Positions 14,644-27,885 of a stretch of DNA of 64,000 bases are shown here, piece by piece (positions within the stretch are counted from its first letter, which is position 1; the number at the start of each line of letters is the position of its first letter). The notes beneath the pieces are model-generated. The model saw only the letters and a list, made by a program, of their open reading frames with translations, was not told where the DNA came from and searched no databases. The DNA is from Amoebidium appalachense (lineage: Eukaryota > Ichthyosporea), in contig CAVNZM010000017.1 in NCBI GenBank assembly GCA_963693365.1, forward strand, positions 6,076,001 to 6,140,000, in the 5' to 3' direction. The translations under genes and the position numbers were made by a program.

Positions 14644-16026
14644 ATAATTCGCGTATGCATGCTGTATGGGCTCTACGATCGATAGCCGGGTTTTTTTCCT
14701 TTTTTTTCTTTTGCCCTCCTCTCGTCCCCATGCTGTGGGCCCCGTGGAATGGGTTTTGTTGTGATTTTGTCTGTGTGTTTGTGGGGGGAAGGGGGCTGCG
14801 GTGGAGGTGTTGATGGCGAAACCAACACTCCAAAATTTTAATTTACAGTGAGGCAATCCAGCCCAACCGGGCTTATGGAGGCAAATTTGCGGACTTTTGT
14901 TGAACGTTTTTACATGGTTCGTAGATTGTACTATTTATAATTAAGACGTCGACATCTTTGTAAAATTTGCAAGGGATAGATTTTGGGTGGCTACCAGTGG
15001 CGGTGGTGATGGGGTGTGTGTGCACGTGCGCACGTGCATGCTCGTTTTTTTTTTTTTTTTTTTTTTTTTTTGGGGGGGGGGGGGTAGTGGATGTTTCAGT
15101 CCGATTTTATTGGCCCTGTCCCACATTACGTACATGGAGATACATTATCCCAGAGCCATTAATAGGAGACGGAAATGGCATGATAACTTAGCATTACTGC
15201 ACTGGCAGATGAATGAACACTTCGAAGTACATCAGCTACAAGAAGAAACTGGTTTTAAATATTAAAGAGTAGGGCATCAACTATAAATGGAAAGGTGTAG
15301 AGTGTCACGGTGTGTGTTCGGGCGCGTGCCCGTGTGTGTATGCGTGTGTGCGAGAGAGTGTGTGTGTGTGCACATGTGCATGTGCATGTGTACAAGTGTA
15401 TGTGGTGTTCGTTTGTGTGTGTGTGTAGTGCGTGTGTGTGGAATGTGCGTATTTTTGCTTATTTACGTCATGCCGCAGGTGTGCACATACCGAGGTCACG
15501 TCCACTAACACACAGGGGGCGGAACCGCCTTTGGCAGGCCCACTGAGAACGGGGAAAGCCCGTAACTATTCTTAGACCAAGGTCGGCATTAAGTAAAGCT
15601 TTGAAGTGCCACGGCTACTATATAACAGGGGAGGGTGCATGGGAGGTTGATCGTAGCCCAGCCACCTGTTTGCTCTGCAGGGGTGATACATCAGCAACAA
15701 CATCAATAATATAGAAAATCGATACTAACAACAAGGTCAATCGTGCGCCCCACTCAAACACACACGTACACACACTCACACCTGTGCCCCCCTCTCCCCC
15801 GCCTCCTGGCCCCCTCCCGCCCCCCACCCCCCGCCACACACACACACCACATACATATAAATCCCCCCCCCCCTCCCCCCCCGGCGGGGGGGTTGGGCAG
15901 GTGCATGTGTGTATGTGTGTGTGTGTGCATGTGCACCATGTTGTGTGGGTGGTTTGATTTTTATTTATTAATTCATATATTCACGTATTTTATTTGATTT
16001 TATTTATTCTTTGATTCTCTCTCTCT

Positions 16027-16057
<31 letters not shown>

Positions 16058-16067
16058 GGGTGTGTGT

Positions 16068-16107
<40 letters not shown>

Positions 16108-16156
16108 ACCGTACCCTATGTAGCTGGACACGTGTAGTTCAGTGTGTGTGTGCACG

Positions 16157-16235
<79 letters not shown>

Positions 16236-16360
16236 TGTGTGTACGTGTGTGTGTACGTGTGTGTGTGTGTGTGGGTGCGTGTTTTTCTGTTTATGCACCC
16301 CATGTTGCATGTGATCATATTTTTTTTATTCATTTTTTTTTGATGGTGGTGACTGGGTGA

Positions 16361-16405
<45 letters not shown>

Positions 16406-16430
16406 TGGTGGGGGGAGCACCGTACCTCTA
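14437..16430. other. Intergenic, repeat-rich
   Basis: No gene was recognised. The stretch contains T-run/G-run pairs at 14578-14642, 15045-15084 and 16031-16106, a GT tract at 15300-15450, and a (GT)n tract at 16160-16272. The non-repetitive part at 15480-15740 has no clear exon. The cupin stop codon lies at its right edge. Confidence 0.6.
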
Positions 16431-16618
16431 CTAGCTAAACATGTAGTGTTTCTTGACGGCCCTTGTCACCTTCCACGTGCAACTCATGCCCTCAGGAAAC
16501 ACCACAAGGGCACCTGGCCCAAACGTAACGGCTGGAAGGGTGCGGTCATCGGGGATAACAGTAACCTCACCTGGATGGAGGGGCAAAGGGGGGGGGGGGG
16601 GGGGGGGGGGAGGAGAGG

Positions 16619-16650
<32 letters not shown>

Positions 16651-16750
16651 AGGGTTTAAGGGGGGAAGGTGTGGGGGACGTGTTGGGTGTCTGTAGCGGG
16701 GAGGGGACGGGCGGCGGGGGGGGAGGTGGGGGAGGGGGGCAGGGACGAGA

Positions 16751-16785
<35 letters not shown>

Positions 16786-16887
16786 GAGATGAGGAAGAAG
16801 GGGGAGAAAGAGGGAGCAAGGGGGAGGGAAGGGGGGTGGGGGGTGGGGGGGGGAGAAGGAAAGGAGCAAAGAGGCAGGGGGGGTGGT

Positions 16888-16918
<31 letters not shown>

Positions 16919-18299
16919 GGGGGAGACAGGTTAGACGAGTGAAACCAACCAACGGAAGACCTCGAAGGCAACAGGGTGCTGCACTGTCTGGGCAAATTAG
17001 TTACCAACTCAATGGTCTGGTGTTTTTCATATTTTATTGGGGGGGGAGGGGGGGGGCAAGAGCAAGACACATGACACTCACACGGCACAACCCTATCTCC
17101 TTAGATACCTTCTATCTCTTCCCTCTTGCTCATAATGCATCCCTTGACCTTGCCCCCCTTGACCTTGCCCCCCCCCCCCCCCCTCCCCCCCCCCCCCCCC
17201 TCCCCCCGCGCCCCCGCCCCCTCCCCCCTTTGCCTTTGAGGGCAACACGGTGATGTGCCACATCCTCCTGACGACAACAAACACAGGCCCCCCCTTCCCC
17301 CTCCAAACCTCACACTCCTCCCCACACACACACGTGTCTCTCCTCCCCCTAACCCCATCCTGTCCACTAGCCAAGTTAACGTAGTCTGGTCGAGGCTGCC
17401 AACTCAAGCCGTTAAGTAAAAGTTCATACCCCCCCTCCCCCCCCCCCCCTTCTCCCGCCCCACACGCACACACAAACACCCACCCTCCTTCCCCCCCCTC
17501 CCTGCCCCCCCTCCCCCCCCCCCCCCCTCCCCTCCCCTTTCCAACCACCACCTCCACGACCACTACCAATACCACTACCCACACACAGACACACACACAC
17601 GCTTTCTGCCCTTCCTTTCTCTGTATAGGTAAGCAATCGAACGGTTCTTATTCAAAGCCCCATGTCTATACGAGTACAGGGTTGGGGACCAGGTGTGTGG
17701 TCAGGGAGGGAGCAGTTGGTTGGGGTGGGTGGGGGGGAGGGTGGAGGAGGGGAGGGGAGGGGGGGGGGAGGTGGGAGGGGGAGTCAATGCACAGACTTCA
17801 CAGAGAATGAGAAGCACAGTTCGAGTGGGAGGTGTGAGGGGGTCTGAGTGGGCGGTGCTTGAGAAAAGTAGTGTGAATCGGTAAGTTAATCACGGTCTAT
17901 ACGTGTGGTTGTCAGTGCCTGTGTTTGCGTGTTGCTGAGGATGTGTTCTAGTGCACCAGTTCTCTTCAATGTGTTTGCGTGTGTGCATATAGATATGTCC
18001 CGTTAGGGATGTTGTCCTTCGTGTGTGTGTGTGTGTGTCTGTGTGTGTGCGTGCGTGCGTGTGTGCGCGCACGAATGTGTCTCTGTATGTGTTTGTGCGT
18101 GTGTGCGTGTGTGCGCGCACGCGTGCGTGTGTGCATGTTTGTGTGTGCATGGCATGTGATTGTGTGTGCATACGTGTGCGTGAGTGTGTGTGCATGCGTG
18201 TATGTGTGCATGCGTACACGTGCGTGTGTGTAAATATGTCTGTATGCACGTGTGTGTGGCTATGCCTGTGTGTGTATGTGAGTGTGTGTGGGGGTGGGG

Positions 18300-18334
<35 letters not shown>

Positions 18335-18765
18335 GTATGGGTGTGAATGCACGCTTGCATGTGTGTGTTGGTTGAGTTTCTTGTGTTCAAGGTATTTCAG
18401 AAGAAGGGAACGAACGCTGAAAAAAAAACCATGGCCAAATAAGAGTAGAGCACAGCGAAGGAAAGGATAACGGCGGGGGGAAGGGGGGGGCGGGGGGAGG
18501 GGGGGGGGGAGTAGCTAATTATTAAGGGGGAGCAGAGGGGGAGTGGGCCACACGGAGGGCAGAGGGGGGGAGGGGGGAGGGGAGGGGGGAGGGGGGGAGG
18601 GGGGGGGGGGAGATTTGGCCAGGCACCTTCGAGGATGAGTGCGGTTTCTGTGTCCGTGTACGTCCAGGGGAACTCGCTCACGCCACAGCCCCACGTGCTC
18701 CACTTCTTGGCCTGGGCTACTACGTCCGCACTGGGCGTGGGGTCGACAGTGATGCCTTTGGCCAT
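16431..18765 (-). CDS. Small cupin_3 (DUF861)-like protein, two exons
   Basis: Exon 1 is 18627-18765 (start [19 protein letters not shown]) and exon 2 is 16431-16570. The junction is GAAG|gtgcct ... ccag|GTGAGG, phase 1, giving 92 residues. The protein carries the cupin_3 signatures [20 protein letters not shown] in exon 1/2 and [30 protein letters not shown] in exon 2. This is the usual length of single-domain members, which relate to the cupin of (S)-ureidoglycine aminohydrolase; most small members have no known substrate. No targeting peptide is evident. The 2.06-kb intron is filled with G-, C-, GT- and CA-rich blocks. The ATG lies in an ACCATGGCC context, supporting this start over upstream in-frame ATGs. 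Confidence 0.88.
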
Positions 18766-19462
18766 GGTGTGTGAAAGGGAGGCAAGAAGGGGGTGTGGGT
18801 GCTGTAAGGTTGTGCTGTAGGTAGGATTTGCACGCTGTTGTATAGAGCTAGAGTGAGCCAATAAGGTCAGTGTATGTTATCGTAGCAAAGAGCTAATGAA
18901 GGAAACATGACACGGAGAGTCTACAGTTGGGGATCGAGGAAGGCTGTTAACGTTGACGAAATGAAACGATACTGTATATGTACTACGGGTGTTACTTATA
19001 CTAATGTACATTGTGCGGCTGTAAGACATGAATGGTAGTACACACCAGTATTAGGACACCCCTGGACCAGAGGTAAACCATTTCCCTCAGGGCCCGTACA
19101 CGAACACGAAAACGGGACCCCTTTGTGAATTAGTACTAAATGCATGTTTTGTAGTAGGTTAGGCTTACACAGTTTATTAAATGTTATAAAGTGGAGTGGG
19201 AGCACTGCACCCCGTGTGAGTGTATGAGTTACTGCGTCTTTTAGCATGAGGTGTAGCAAGAACGAAGAAAAGAACAGTGATGATAACAGTGCCTCTCACT
19301 ATGTGTTGTTGGGGATGGGTGATCACGATCTCCACCCAGTTCTACTACGTACGTTTATTTGGTTGGAAGTTCTGTATCGGGAAGTAACCTTCTAAGTGTT
19401 CTTACGATACAGGATGCATCACCCCTTGAGTCTTAGACTACAATGTGTCAAATGTCTTTCTA

Positions 19463-19871
19463 GGACCTGAACAGCTAGTGCTTCTCCGCCTGAAGATCGT
19501 GAGTTGTCACGCGTGTGTGACAAGCCACGGTACAATCAGCAACTGTTGTTTTATAGAAACCGTTTGTATGCATATTCCCGCTTTTTTTGTGTTTTTTTTT
19601 TATTCCTACATTTTTTGTGTTTTATTTTTTATGAAGCCTTATACATCTTGCTATATTTATGTTCCTTACACAGACCACATGCTTAGGATGTCAAGTTTTT
19701 TGCTCTACAGTATGGTCTACTTTACAAATGTTATAAGTGATTATGAGAACTTTAAACGAAGAAAGTTGGCTCATCACAGGCTTCGACAGAGTCTTTCTAG
19801 GTGGCAGGCACAGGCCTTGGTGGTGCACACGGTTTTGCGGCAGATTTCATACTTGCCGCTGAGGGATTGAG
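19463..19871 (+). other. Two candidate orphan exons, unknown gene
   Basis: A possible exon at about 19464-19499 is bounded by ctttctag| and ATC|gtgagt and encodes PEQLVLLRLKI. A second at 19801-19871 is bounded by ctttctag| and TTGAG|gtgtgt and encodes AGTGLGGAHGFAADFILAAE followed by GL. Both have the same acceptor style. The second peptide is Gly/Ala-rich like a nucleotide-binding loop, but no family is recognised. A possible continuation lies after the acceptor ending at 20511, although its phase does not obviously fit. This is weak and reported as a candidate only. Confidence 0.3.
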
Positions 19872-19972
19872 GTGTGTCCCCTCTTTGCTGATCGCGGATC
19901 TGAGTTGGAAAGAAGGGAGTTGGGGGTGGGGGGGGGCGCGCCGGGGGGGGGGGGGGGGGGGGAGGGGAGGGG

Positions 19973-20003
<31 letters not shown>

Positions 20004-20414
20004 CTTTGGGTTAAGGGGGGTAGGGGAGGGGGGGGAGAGGGTGGTGGGGGGGGGGGGGGGGGGGGGGGGGAGGGGGGGAGATAAATCTTCTTGGTCGGGT
20101 GGTAAAGGTGGATGCTGTTTGAAGGGGTGCAAAAGTGAGAGGAGGGGTTAAGGTGGGAGGAGGGGTGTGACTGGTTGGAGTCAAGTGTGTTTGCGAACCT
20201 TTTGCCCTTGGATGGCTGAGGGGGGGGGGAGGGGAGGGGCGGGGAGGGGGGGGAGGGGGGGTTCTATTTTTTCTTCGTTATTCTTACTTTCTACGTTGCT
20301 ATTACTTCACCTCGCTCTCTCATTGAGAGCTTCCATGTGCAGTTATTCTATTTCAAGTAGCCAATAATCTACTCTATTCTGCAAATCTCAGCCCCCCCCC
20401 CTCCCCCCCTCCCC

Positions 20415-20451
<37 letters not shown>

Positions 20452-20707
20452 CTCCCCAAATCCCTTCTCTCATCATCAGCTGCTGCTGCTGTCTTCCTTT
20501 TTCTCCCTTAGCCTTTGAATCTGAACACTGCTTTGATCGGTACCCACTTCGTTATTTCAGCCTGCTCTTCTTGATTGCCTCAGTTTTCGTTTTGATTTCT
20601 AAGCACTACCCCCCCCCCCCCCCCCCCCCCCCCCCTCCCCCCCCCCCCGCGCCGGTCGTGAAGAAAACGCACGAACAAAGAAATTCTTCTTTCTGTTGAT
20701 CCGGATT

Positions 20708-21425
20708 CTAGCGGTAATCCTTAGGAGGAGGTGGTGTGTGTGTGTGTGGGGGGGGGGGGGGTAGAACTAAAACAGGCAAAATCAAAAACCCAGATAATTT
20801 TCGCTAAACAAAGCCTCATGTTCAAATATCTCATAGCATACACGCACCTGCGTACGTATCCAGTGGAAGTATGGAGCCACCCGTGCATAGACCCCCGGAA
20901 AGGCAGCCTGCCCACATCCATTGCCAAAGCTGACCACTCCAATCAGGTGCTTTCCGTCGGCGGAGACGAATGGACCACTGCCACGTATCACCCAAATACT
21001 GATTAGCAACCTTCCCTCCCCTTGTTCCTGATTATGTTTAGGTACACACAAACGCACAGATATACATGCACAAGAGTTCGAACACACGTGTGTGCGTGTG
21101 TAGACATACACACACACTCACACAGGCAGAACATTCCTTACTGGTCCATAATCACCCATACCCTATCATGTAAGCAAATTCGCCCAGAAATGCCTTACAC
21201 AGTATCAGCTACATTTTCAAGCATAATTATACTTTTGCTGTCGTATTGTCGTTTTGCATGTTTGCTGATTTCCATACGACTTTGCCCTCCGAGCCAATTT
21301 AGCTCGTTGCCTCATTACTGTTCATGCCCTCCCGTACCCGTACTTTCTGTTCTCTCACCCTCCCCCCTCTCCCGCCCTGCTCCCCTTCCCCTGTCCGGTC
21401 CATTACCCCTCTTCCCACATAGAGT

Positions 21426-21462
<37 letters not shown>

Positions 21463-22256
21463 CCTTTCAGCCCCTAACCTCCCCTTTTTTTTTCCCTCTC
21501 TACCTCACAAATCCCATCCGGCAAGTCCCCCCCCCCCCCCCCCTCCTCCTCTAAATTCTAACTCATGCTGCCCGATAAGCACTTATCAAATCAGCCGATT
21601 AGAATATATGCACTTACCCAGAATCGCCTTGGCAGGCATCGCGGCCACCCGTATGGACATCCCCTGCACACAGTTCGTTGCTTGTGATGGAGGAGCTGTT
21701 GCCGTACGTCTTCTGGCACAGATCATTGTCGATGATGGGCACGTCCGTTTTGAGGAGGTAGGGTGAGCTCTCCCTCGTCGTGGTGTTAACTACTCCCCAC
21801 CCGTACACCCTGCACGTGCTTTTTAGTACGAGCTGATTGAATTCTTGGGCATTTGTTTTATATTGCTACTGTTACCGTAAGTTGGGGGGGAGGGGGAGGG
21901 GGGGGGGGGGAGGGGGGAGGGGGGGGAGGGGGACGGGTTCAGATGCGCAAAGAATGTGGACACTAACTTAGTAGGAAATAAGGGCAAGATCGTGTGACAT
22001 CGGGACCCAGAAGGTGCTTGGGTTGGTCATATAGTGCATAAAAGGAAGCTCTGTATCATTTTGCTAAGACTTCCTATCTGGCTTTGTTTGTCGGTGTCAT
22101 TGTCCTCTCATGCTCTCTTATCCCTCCTCTCTCCCCCCCCCCCTTTCCTTTTTCTCCTCCCACCGAGGCTAACATCACCATTGCTTGCTTAGGAGAATCA
22201 CCGACACACACACTGTGCACACACACCCAAACACACACATGCACACACGCACACAC

Positions 22257-22291
<35 letters not shown>

Positions 22292-22324
22292 CGCACACAT
22301 ACGCACACGCACACACACACACAC

Positions 22325-22355
<31 letters not shown>

Positions 22356-22957
22356 AGTCCTTCACCTTGCCATTTTGCCCGTTAGCTCATCCCCGCGCCT
22401 CCCTGTGCTTGGGCGGATGGAGTGGTTATCAACCGCAGTCTCGAGACTTACCAGACACAGGTCGGGGGACATGCCGTCCTTCTCTGCTAGTGGGGGGCTG
22501 GTTTTGTTGAACACTCGCAGAAGCTGCACCCATCCAATGAGTAAATAAAACCATCAATAAATGCCAATGTAATGTACTGTGTCTCTAGGCCCATCTTGAT
22601 TTTAAGTGCATTCAGATATCTTGAGGATTTCTTACCTTTTTAGTTTTTCCGATCACCCCACCACGCGTGTTCCCAGATATAATCACTGGCTGAAAGAAGC
22701 TTCATGTACACTAGCTAGTGTGTGGCATGTATGCACATGGAATGATTTTGGTGACGATAGGGTTGGGGGTGGAGGGTAGGGGTTGGTGTGGTTACCGGTG
22801 GGGGGTTGGTGGTGGTGTTTTGGGAGAAGGGAGGGATGCTCCCCCCCCCCCCCCCCCCCTCTCTCTCCCTCCTCCCCCTCCCTCCCCTCCCGTCCCCCCT
22901 CCCCTCTCCCTCCTCCACTCCGACCCTTCCCCCCCCCCCCGGGCCCCTCCCCGCCTC

Positions 22958-23001
<44 letters not shown>

Positions 23002-23113
23002 TCTCTTTCGTGTGCTCTTTTTTTGGTTTGCTGGGGGAAGAGGGGGGCAGGAGGGGTGATGGGGGGGTAGCAGGGGAAGGGCCCCCGGAGGGGGGGGGGA
23101 AGGGGAAGGGGAA

Positions 23114-23152
<39 letters not shown>

Positions 23153-23270
23153 ACACGTGAGGTAGAGGAGTACTAGTGGGGGGTGGGCCGGGGGTGGTGG
23201 GTGGGTGGATTTTAGGTGTGTGACGGTGTGGGTGGGTATGCACGTGAATGGTAATGCCTTTTTTTTTTTT

Positions 23271-23312
<42 letters not shown>

Positions 23313-23701
23313 GGCGGTGGTACCTGGAACTCCGTTATGTTACTCTGGTTGAGCCCTCCTATGGCTGCATGCAGGTAGAGAGGCCCAGGTACACCTTTGA
23401 TGGTTTCAGCAAACTCCATGTCCCCGTCGAAAGGCTCGAGGCAGTGCCTCGCAGTGAGGATGTGCCGTGAAGAGATCAGACTGCCACCACATGCCGTTCT
23501 TGTGTGTTCATCGGTCAGAACATAGGCAAGATGTGTGTGTAAGAGCCCCTTGCTTGTTCTTTTCAAGTCAAGGCTTCAGGTGGTTTCTTTCTTTCGTGTT
23601 CTCTGGTCAAGCACGGTGCTTGTGTACGTTTGCCCGAACAAATAAAGTTGTTCCCTGCTCAAGGGAGAAAGAGAGGAGGGAGCATGTGTGTGTGTTTTTG
23701 T

Positions 23702-23755
<54 letters not shown>

Positions 23756-23946
23756 ATTGTGCAGAGTTCCAAGAATCTTGCGAGAATGTGAAATTCTCTC
23801 CCCAATCTCCAGATGGAAGAAGGGTAGCCCGGGGGAGAAAGGGGTGGGGGGTTGGGGGGGCGCTCATACTGGGATTTTTACGTTATATTCCCCCCCCTCC
23901 CCTCCTACCCCCTCTTCACCCCCGAGCTCTCCTCTCCTCCTTCCCC

Positions 23947-23977
<31 letters not shown>

Positions 23978-24587
23978 CTCCCGGATCTCAACCCCGCCAC
24001 ACACACCCAAGATGCCACCCACCCAACCAACCAACCACCCTCGTGCGTGCGCACGCGCACACGCACACACACACACACACACACATACACACACACACAC
24101 ACACATACACACTATAGCTAAGACACACAGACATACACTTGACACCAAAGATATCATCGTAAGGTCTTGATGCAACCACACAAATACCGGAGGCGTAAGG
24201 ACAAGACGTTGCTTGAACTTTTTATAATGGCGAAACCCCAAAGGGGAGGGGGAAACTTTACCTGCTTATGAACTTGTGGTCAAGCGATGCCAGTCGAAAC
24301 GACACCATCCAAGGGATGTTCTTGGTCACACGCTCTCCCCCAATTATCGTGGGCTCAAAGCCTTCAAGCTCGTCATCTGTGCGAGGGTGAGTGGAGTCTG
24401 AAGGGGCAAAGAAGTCTTTACGCACAAGAGCTTTCCAAACATTCGTTTGGGGTGCCAGCCAAGGTGACGTTGTGTTTTCTATGCTGGACAGGGTCGGGTA
24501 GGCAAGGCATGTTGAAAGCAGACTTGACGACAGGAAGATAAGCAGTAGAAACTCTGACCAGAAACTGAATCGGCACCGTGTTTCCAT
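20708..24587 (-). CDS. Trypsin-like (S1) serine protease homologue, secreted, seven exons
   Basis: Exons, in transcript order: 24587-24262, 23558-23324, 22689-22636, 22523-22452, 21865-21618, 20977-20848, 20719-20708 (ending DYR-stop). The total is 1077 bases, 358 residues, and all phases close. The N-terminus has a signal peptide ([17 protein letters not shown]). A propeptide follows, then [15 protein letters not shown] and TARHC with the catalytic His. Later come [23 protein letters not shown] (catalytic Ser; the Asp before ACQGDSG predicts trypsin-like specificity) and [13 protein letters not shown]. The segment where D-I-A-L-L should lie reads [13 protein letters not shown] in this model, so the catalytic Asp is not seen. 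The residue before IIGG is Thr, not Arg/Lys. An overlooked exon in the 634-bp intron 2 could change this. Introns 1 and 4 carry GT/G-rich 5' parts on the sense strand. Confidence 0.88.
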
Positions 24588-25478
24588 ATTGAAGTACTGG
24601 CGGAGGAGCTTTGCTTTGTGTTTTTCACTTCGGTGTAGATGCATACTTAAACAGCTTGTGCCTAGCACTCATCCGAAGTAGCCCTGGGCTGTTATAGCAC
24701 CAGAATCAAGCCAGAAGCTTGTGAGGGCACGTAAAAAAGTTCTCGGCGAAGAGGCCCGGTTTAACTTTTCTTTCTAATTGTTGATCTGGGACACCATTAT
24801 TTCCAAGGTGCCTGTGTTTCAAGGTCTAACTGCATTTGCAAGCTCAACGATACAGTTTTTGGGTGTGCAGATTAAAGTGTCTTCATTGCTTGGTCACGAA
24901 TCTTACGTTGACATGTGCTGGTCGTGCAATTATATGTGTGCATATTCATACCAATACGTCTGTACACATCCTCTTTAGGGAAGGCTTTCATTCCTGTTTG
25001 CACTATGCTGCCGTGCGTACGTGCACATCTACCGTTACGACGTGGTTTCTTTTGAAAAATTCTTTCTTCCTCTCTTCTCTCTCTCTCCGTGCATGTTTGT
25101 GTGTGCCGTGTGTGTCTTTTTGCCAACTCTTGTGTGTGTGTGTGCATGTCAGCACGGTTAAACTGAAGTGAATGGTGTTGGGTGATTTTCTTTTGTTCAA
25201 AGCTGCTCGAATTGGACCGTGACACGTGATTTTCCCAAGGCACTGAGCCCAATCTGGAAAACTTGCTCTGTTACGTAATCTTTGGTCCAATACTATTTTT
25301 AGCATGAGAACAATTCCCATCCTCACTTTAGTTAGCATGAGAACAGCCCAAATTATGTCGTTTTTCGTGCCATGTACATGTTTTAAAGGGGCCACGGAGC
25401 ATGCTCTGATTGTCGTGGTTTATTTTTTCCTTCCTTTTGTGTTCTTGGAATGCAGGTGACACGTGACACATCAAGGAC
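24588..25478. other. Intergenic, protease 5' flank
   Basis: This is unique-looking sequence upstream of the protease start with no recognisable exon. An ATG-initiated reading of the protease could extend upstream to 24668, but the start at 24587 gives the better signal peptide ([10 protein letters not shown] then a hydrophobic core). Confidence 0.4.
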
Positions 25479-25507
25479 GTGTTGAATCTATGTCGTCATG
25501 GTCACAC

Positions 25508-25735
25508 ACCGTCGGTGTGTATGTGTGTGTGTGACTGTGTATGTATATGTGACGGTGTCACAGTGTGTGTGTGTGGATGCGAATTTGTGTGCGTGTGTTT
25601 ATATGTGTGTTTGTGTGTGTGTGTGTGTGTGACTGTGTGTGCGAATTTGTGTGTGTGTGTTGCACGGTGTGTGTTCGTGTGCACAGCGTGTGTCTGTGCG
25701 GCGTGCGTGCTGCGTACATGTGTGCACGTGTGTGT

Positions 25736-25767
<32 letters not shown>

Positions 25768-25876
25768 ACATGTGTGTGTGTGTGTATGTGTGTGCGTGTG
25801 TGTGTGTGTACATGTGTGTGTGTGTGTGCGTGCGTGTGTATGTGTGTACATGTGTGTGTGTGTGTGTGTGTGTTTG

Positions 25877-25929
<53 letters not shown>

Positions 25930-26272
25930 CGGTGTGTGTGTGTGCTTGTCTGCGCGAGCGCGTGTGCATATCCCAACTTGGTGTGCTTGTGGGAGTTGAT
26001 AGGTCACCCGGGTTGAGCCTGTGGGTGTCGAATTTGTGGGTTGTGTGTGAACAGCGTGTTTGCGTGTGCGTGGACCTTGCACACGTGTGTGGACTGCTTT
26101 TGTATGTGGGTCTGTGTCTGTATGTGTGTGTGTATGTGGAGTCTGTGAGTGTGAGTGGATGTGTGAGTGTTGCAGTGTGCGTCTCCCCTGTGTGTGTGTT
26201 TGTTTTCGTGTGTATGACTATGTGTGTGTGATTGTGTATGTTCACAGGTTCCCGGTGTGCATGTGCGTATGA
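25508..26272 (+). repeat. Long interrupted (GT)n microsatellite
   Basis: About 750 bases of GT-rich sequence with TA, GC and TT interruptions; the purest part is about 25735-25928. ORFs across it (Cys-Val on one strand, His-Thr on the other) are repeat artefacts. Short unique sequence around 26280-26470 and 26690-27180 has no supported exon. Confidence 0.9.
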
Positions 26273-26482
26273 TATATAATGTGAAGATCGTGTGTAATAC
26301 TCGAGATTTTCGTGTCTCTGTTTCAGAGAGTGTGTGTGGGTACATGGTGCGATTGGACTATTTCATTCAGAAAATGTCGCACTCAAAGCTTTTAGGCTAC
26401 CCAAATGCCCGGTGTTTTTGTAAATGCTTGGCCTGGGCTGCCATTGACAGTGTGCACGCAGGCAAGTAGGGGTGTGTGTGTT

Positions 26483-26551
<69 letters not shown>

Positions 26552-26644
26552 CTGGAGTGGGTGGGGGCCTGGGGGAGAGGGGTGGTGGAGGGGTGGTGGG
26601 GGGTGATGCGGATGATTGGGTTGGGGTTGGGGGGAAGGGCGGAA

Positions 26645-26685
<41 letters not shown>

Positions 26686-27744
26686 TTGATTTGCAATTGA
26701 TTGAAACCGGTTGCACTGAAGTATCTTGGGTGCCACATATGAATTGCTGGTGATAAATCCTGAGCAGGTAGGGGTTTCACCCATATGTTAAATTTTAAAA
26801 AGTCGTGAGTAAATATTTCTTCTCAACCACAGCAGGCGCATTGAGTGGCGCCTCCCGTTTCCACGAGAGATTTTGTTCAGCTTTCACATATGTACATGTT
26901 AACTAATATTAGGACCCTTTCCACGAGGGTTTTCCTAATGCTCCACAGCAAAAGTTTGCATTTCCAGCAGGATAGGTAAAGTTTGTAATATCCTTTCCAC
27001 GATTGAACTTAAGTACTACATAGGTAGTACTTAGATACTGTAACCCAGTAGCAGCTAAGGTATTAAATGTACACACCAAATTAGCTTCGTGTTGGGGAAC
27101 TCTGCTGTTTTTGTCGGTTACGAAGTTCAATGATAATTTCTATAACTTGATCATAACTACTAGTTATTAATGTGCATGTACCTTTGGGAGTGAGGTGGCT
27201 TTATCTCCCCCCCCCCCCCCCCTCCCCCCCCCTCGCTCGCTCCCTCCCGGCCCCACCTTTCCCCCCAGGGCTCCCCCCGATCCCACCCCTCTCTTTCTTT
27301 GTCCCCGCGCCCAGCCCCCCCCCCCCCTCTCCCCCCCCCCCCCCCCCCCCCCCCCCTTCCCTCCCCCCCCCCCCCCCCCCCATGTGCCCCCCCCCCCCCC
27401 CCCCCCCTCCCCCCTACCTTCCCCCTCCCCCCGGCCTGGCCCCCTTCTCACCACCACCTCTTTTCCCGTCCCCCGTCTCCTAGGCCGAACCCCCCTTTCT
27501 CTCGGTGCATGTGTTGGAGGCTGGGATACATATACCCGTGTGTGTGAGGTGGTTTTGGTGGTGGTGGTGGTGATAAAGGGTGGGTCGCGAGGGAGGGGGG
27601 AGGGGGGGGGGGGGGGAGGGCTGTGCACGCGTACGTGAGAGCTCGAGAAGAAGAAGACGGGTAGGGGAAGGGGGGGTAGTACGTACTGTCACTTCTAAAG
27701 GAAGGAACTACGGAGTATAGGAATTTCGAAGCCGGCACCGTGCA

Positions 27745-27885
27745 CATGCAGGGCAAAGACAGACACGTACCCAGGACCACACATGGATTCAATGAGTGAA
27801 CCGGAACAATGCATTGACTATTGAGGTGTCTGTGCACCACCAGGGCTGCTCACGATAAGTACAAGCTATTGTGCCCGTACACAGC
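27745..27885 (+). repeat. Dispersed repeat B, copy 1
   Basis: The block matches 35205-35345 in the same orientation. Shared strings include ACGTACCC, GGACCACACA/GGCACCACACA, TGAACCGGAA and GCCACCAGGGCTGCTC-like sequence followed by ATAAGTA and AAGCTATTGT. Overall similarity looks high but not perfect. No ORF is conserved between copies, so a non-coding mobile or satellite-like repeat is likely. Confidence 0.7.

Noticed and set aside
25479-26245. 250-codon Cys-Val and 247-codon His-Thr ORFs
   Set aside because: Pure GT/CA repeat translations with no non-repeat domain.
26397-26784. Minus-strand peptides around 26400-26460 and 26690-26784 considered as exons
   Set aside because: Alternative frames are equally open and no consistent splice pair joins them.
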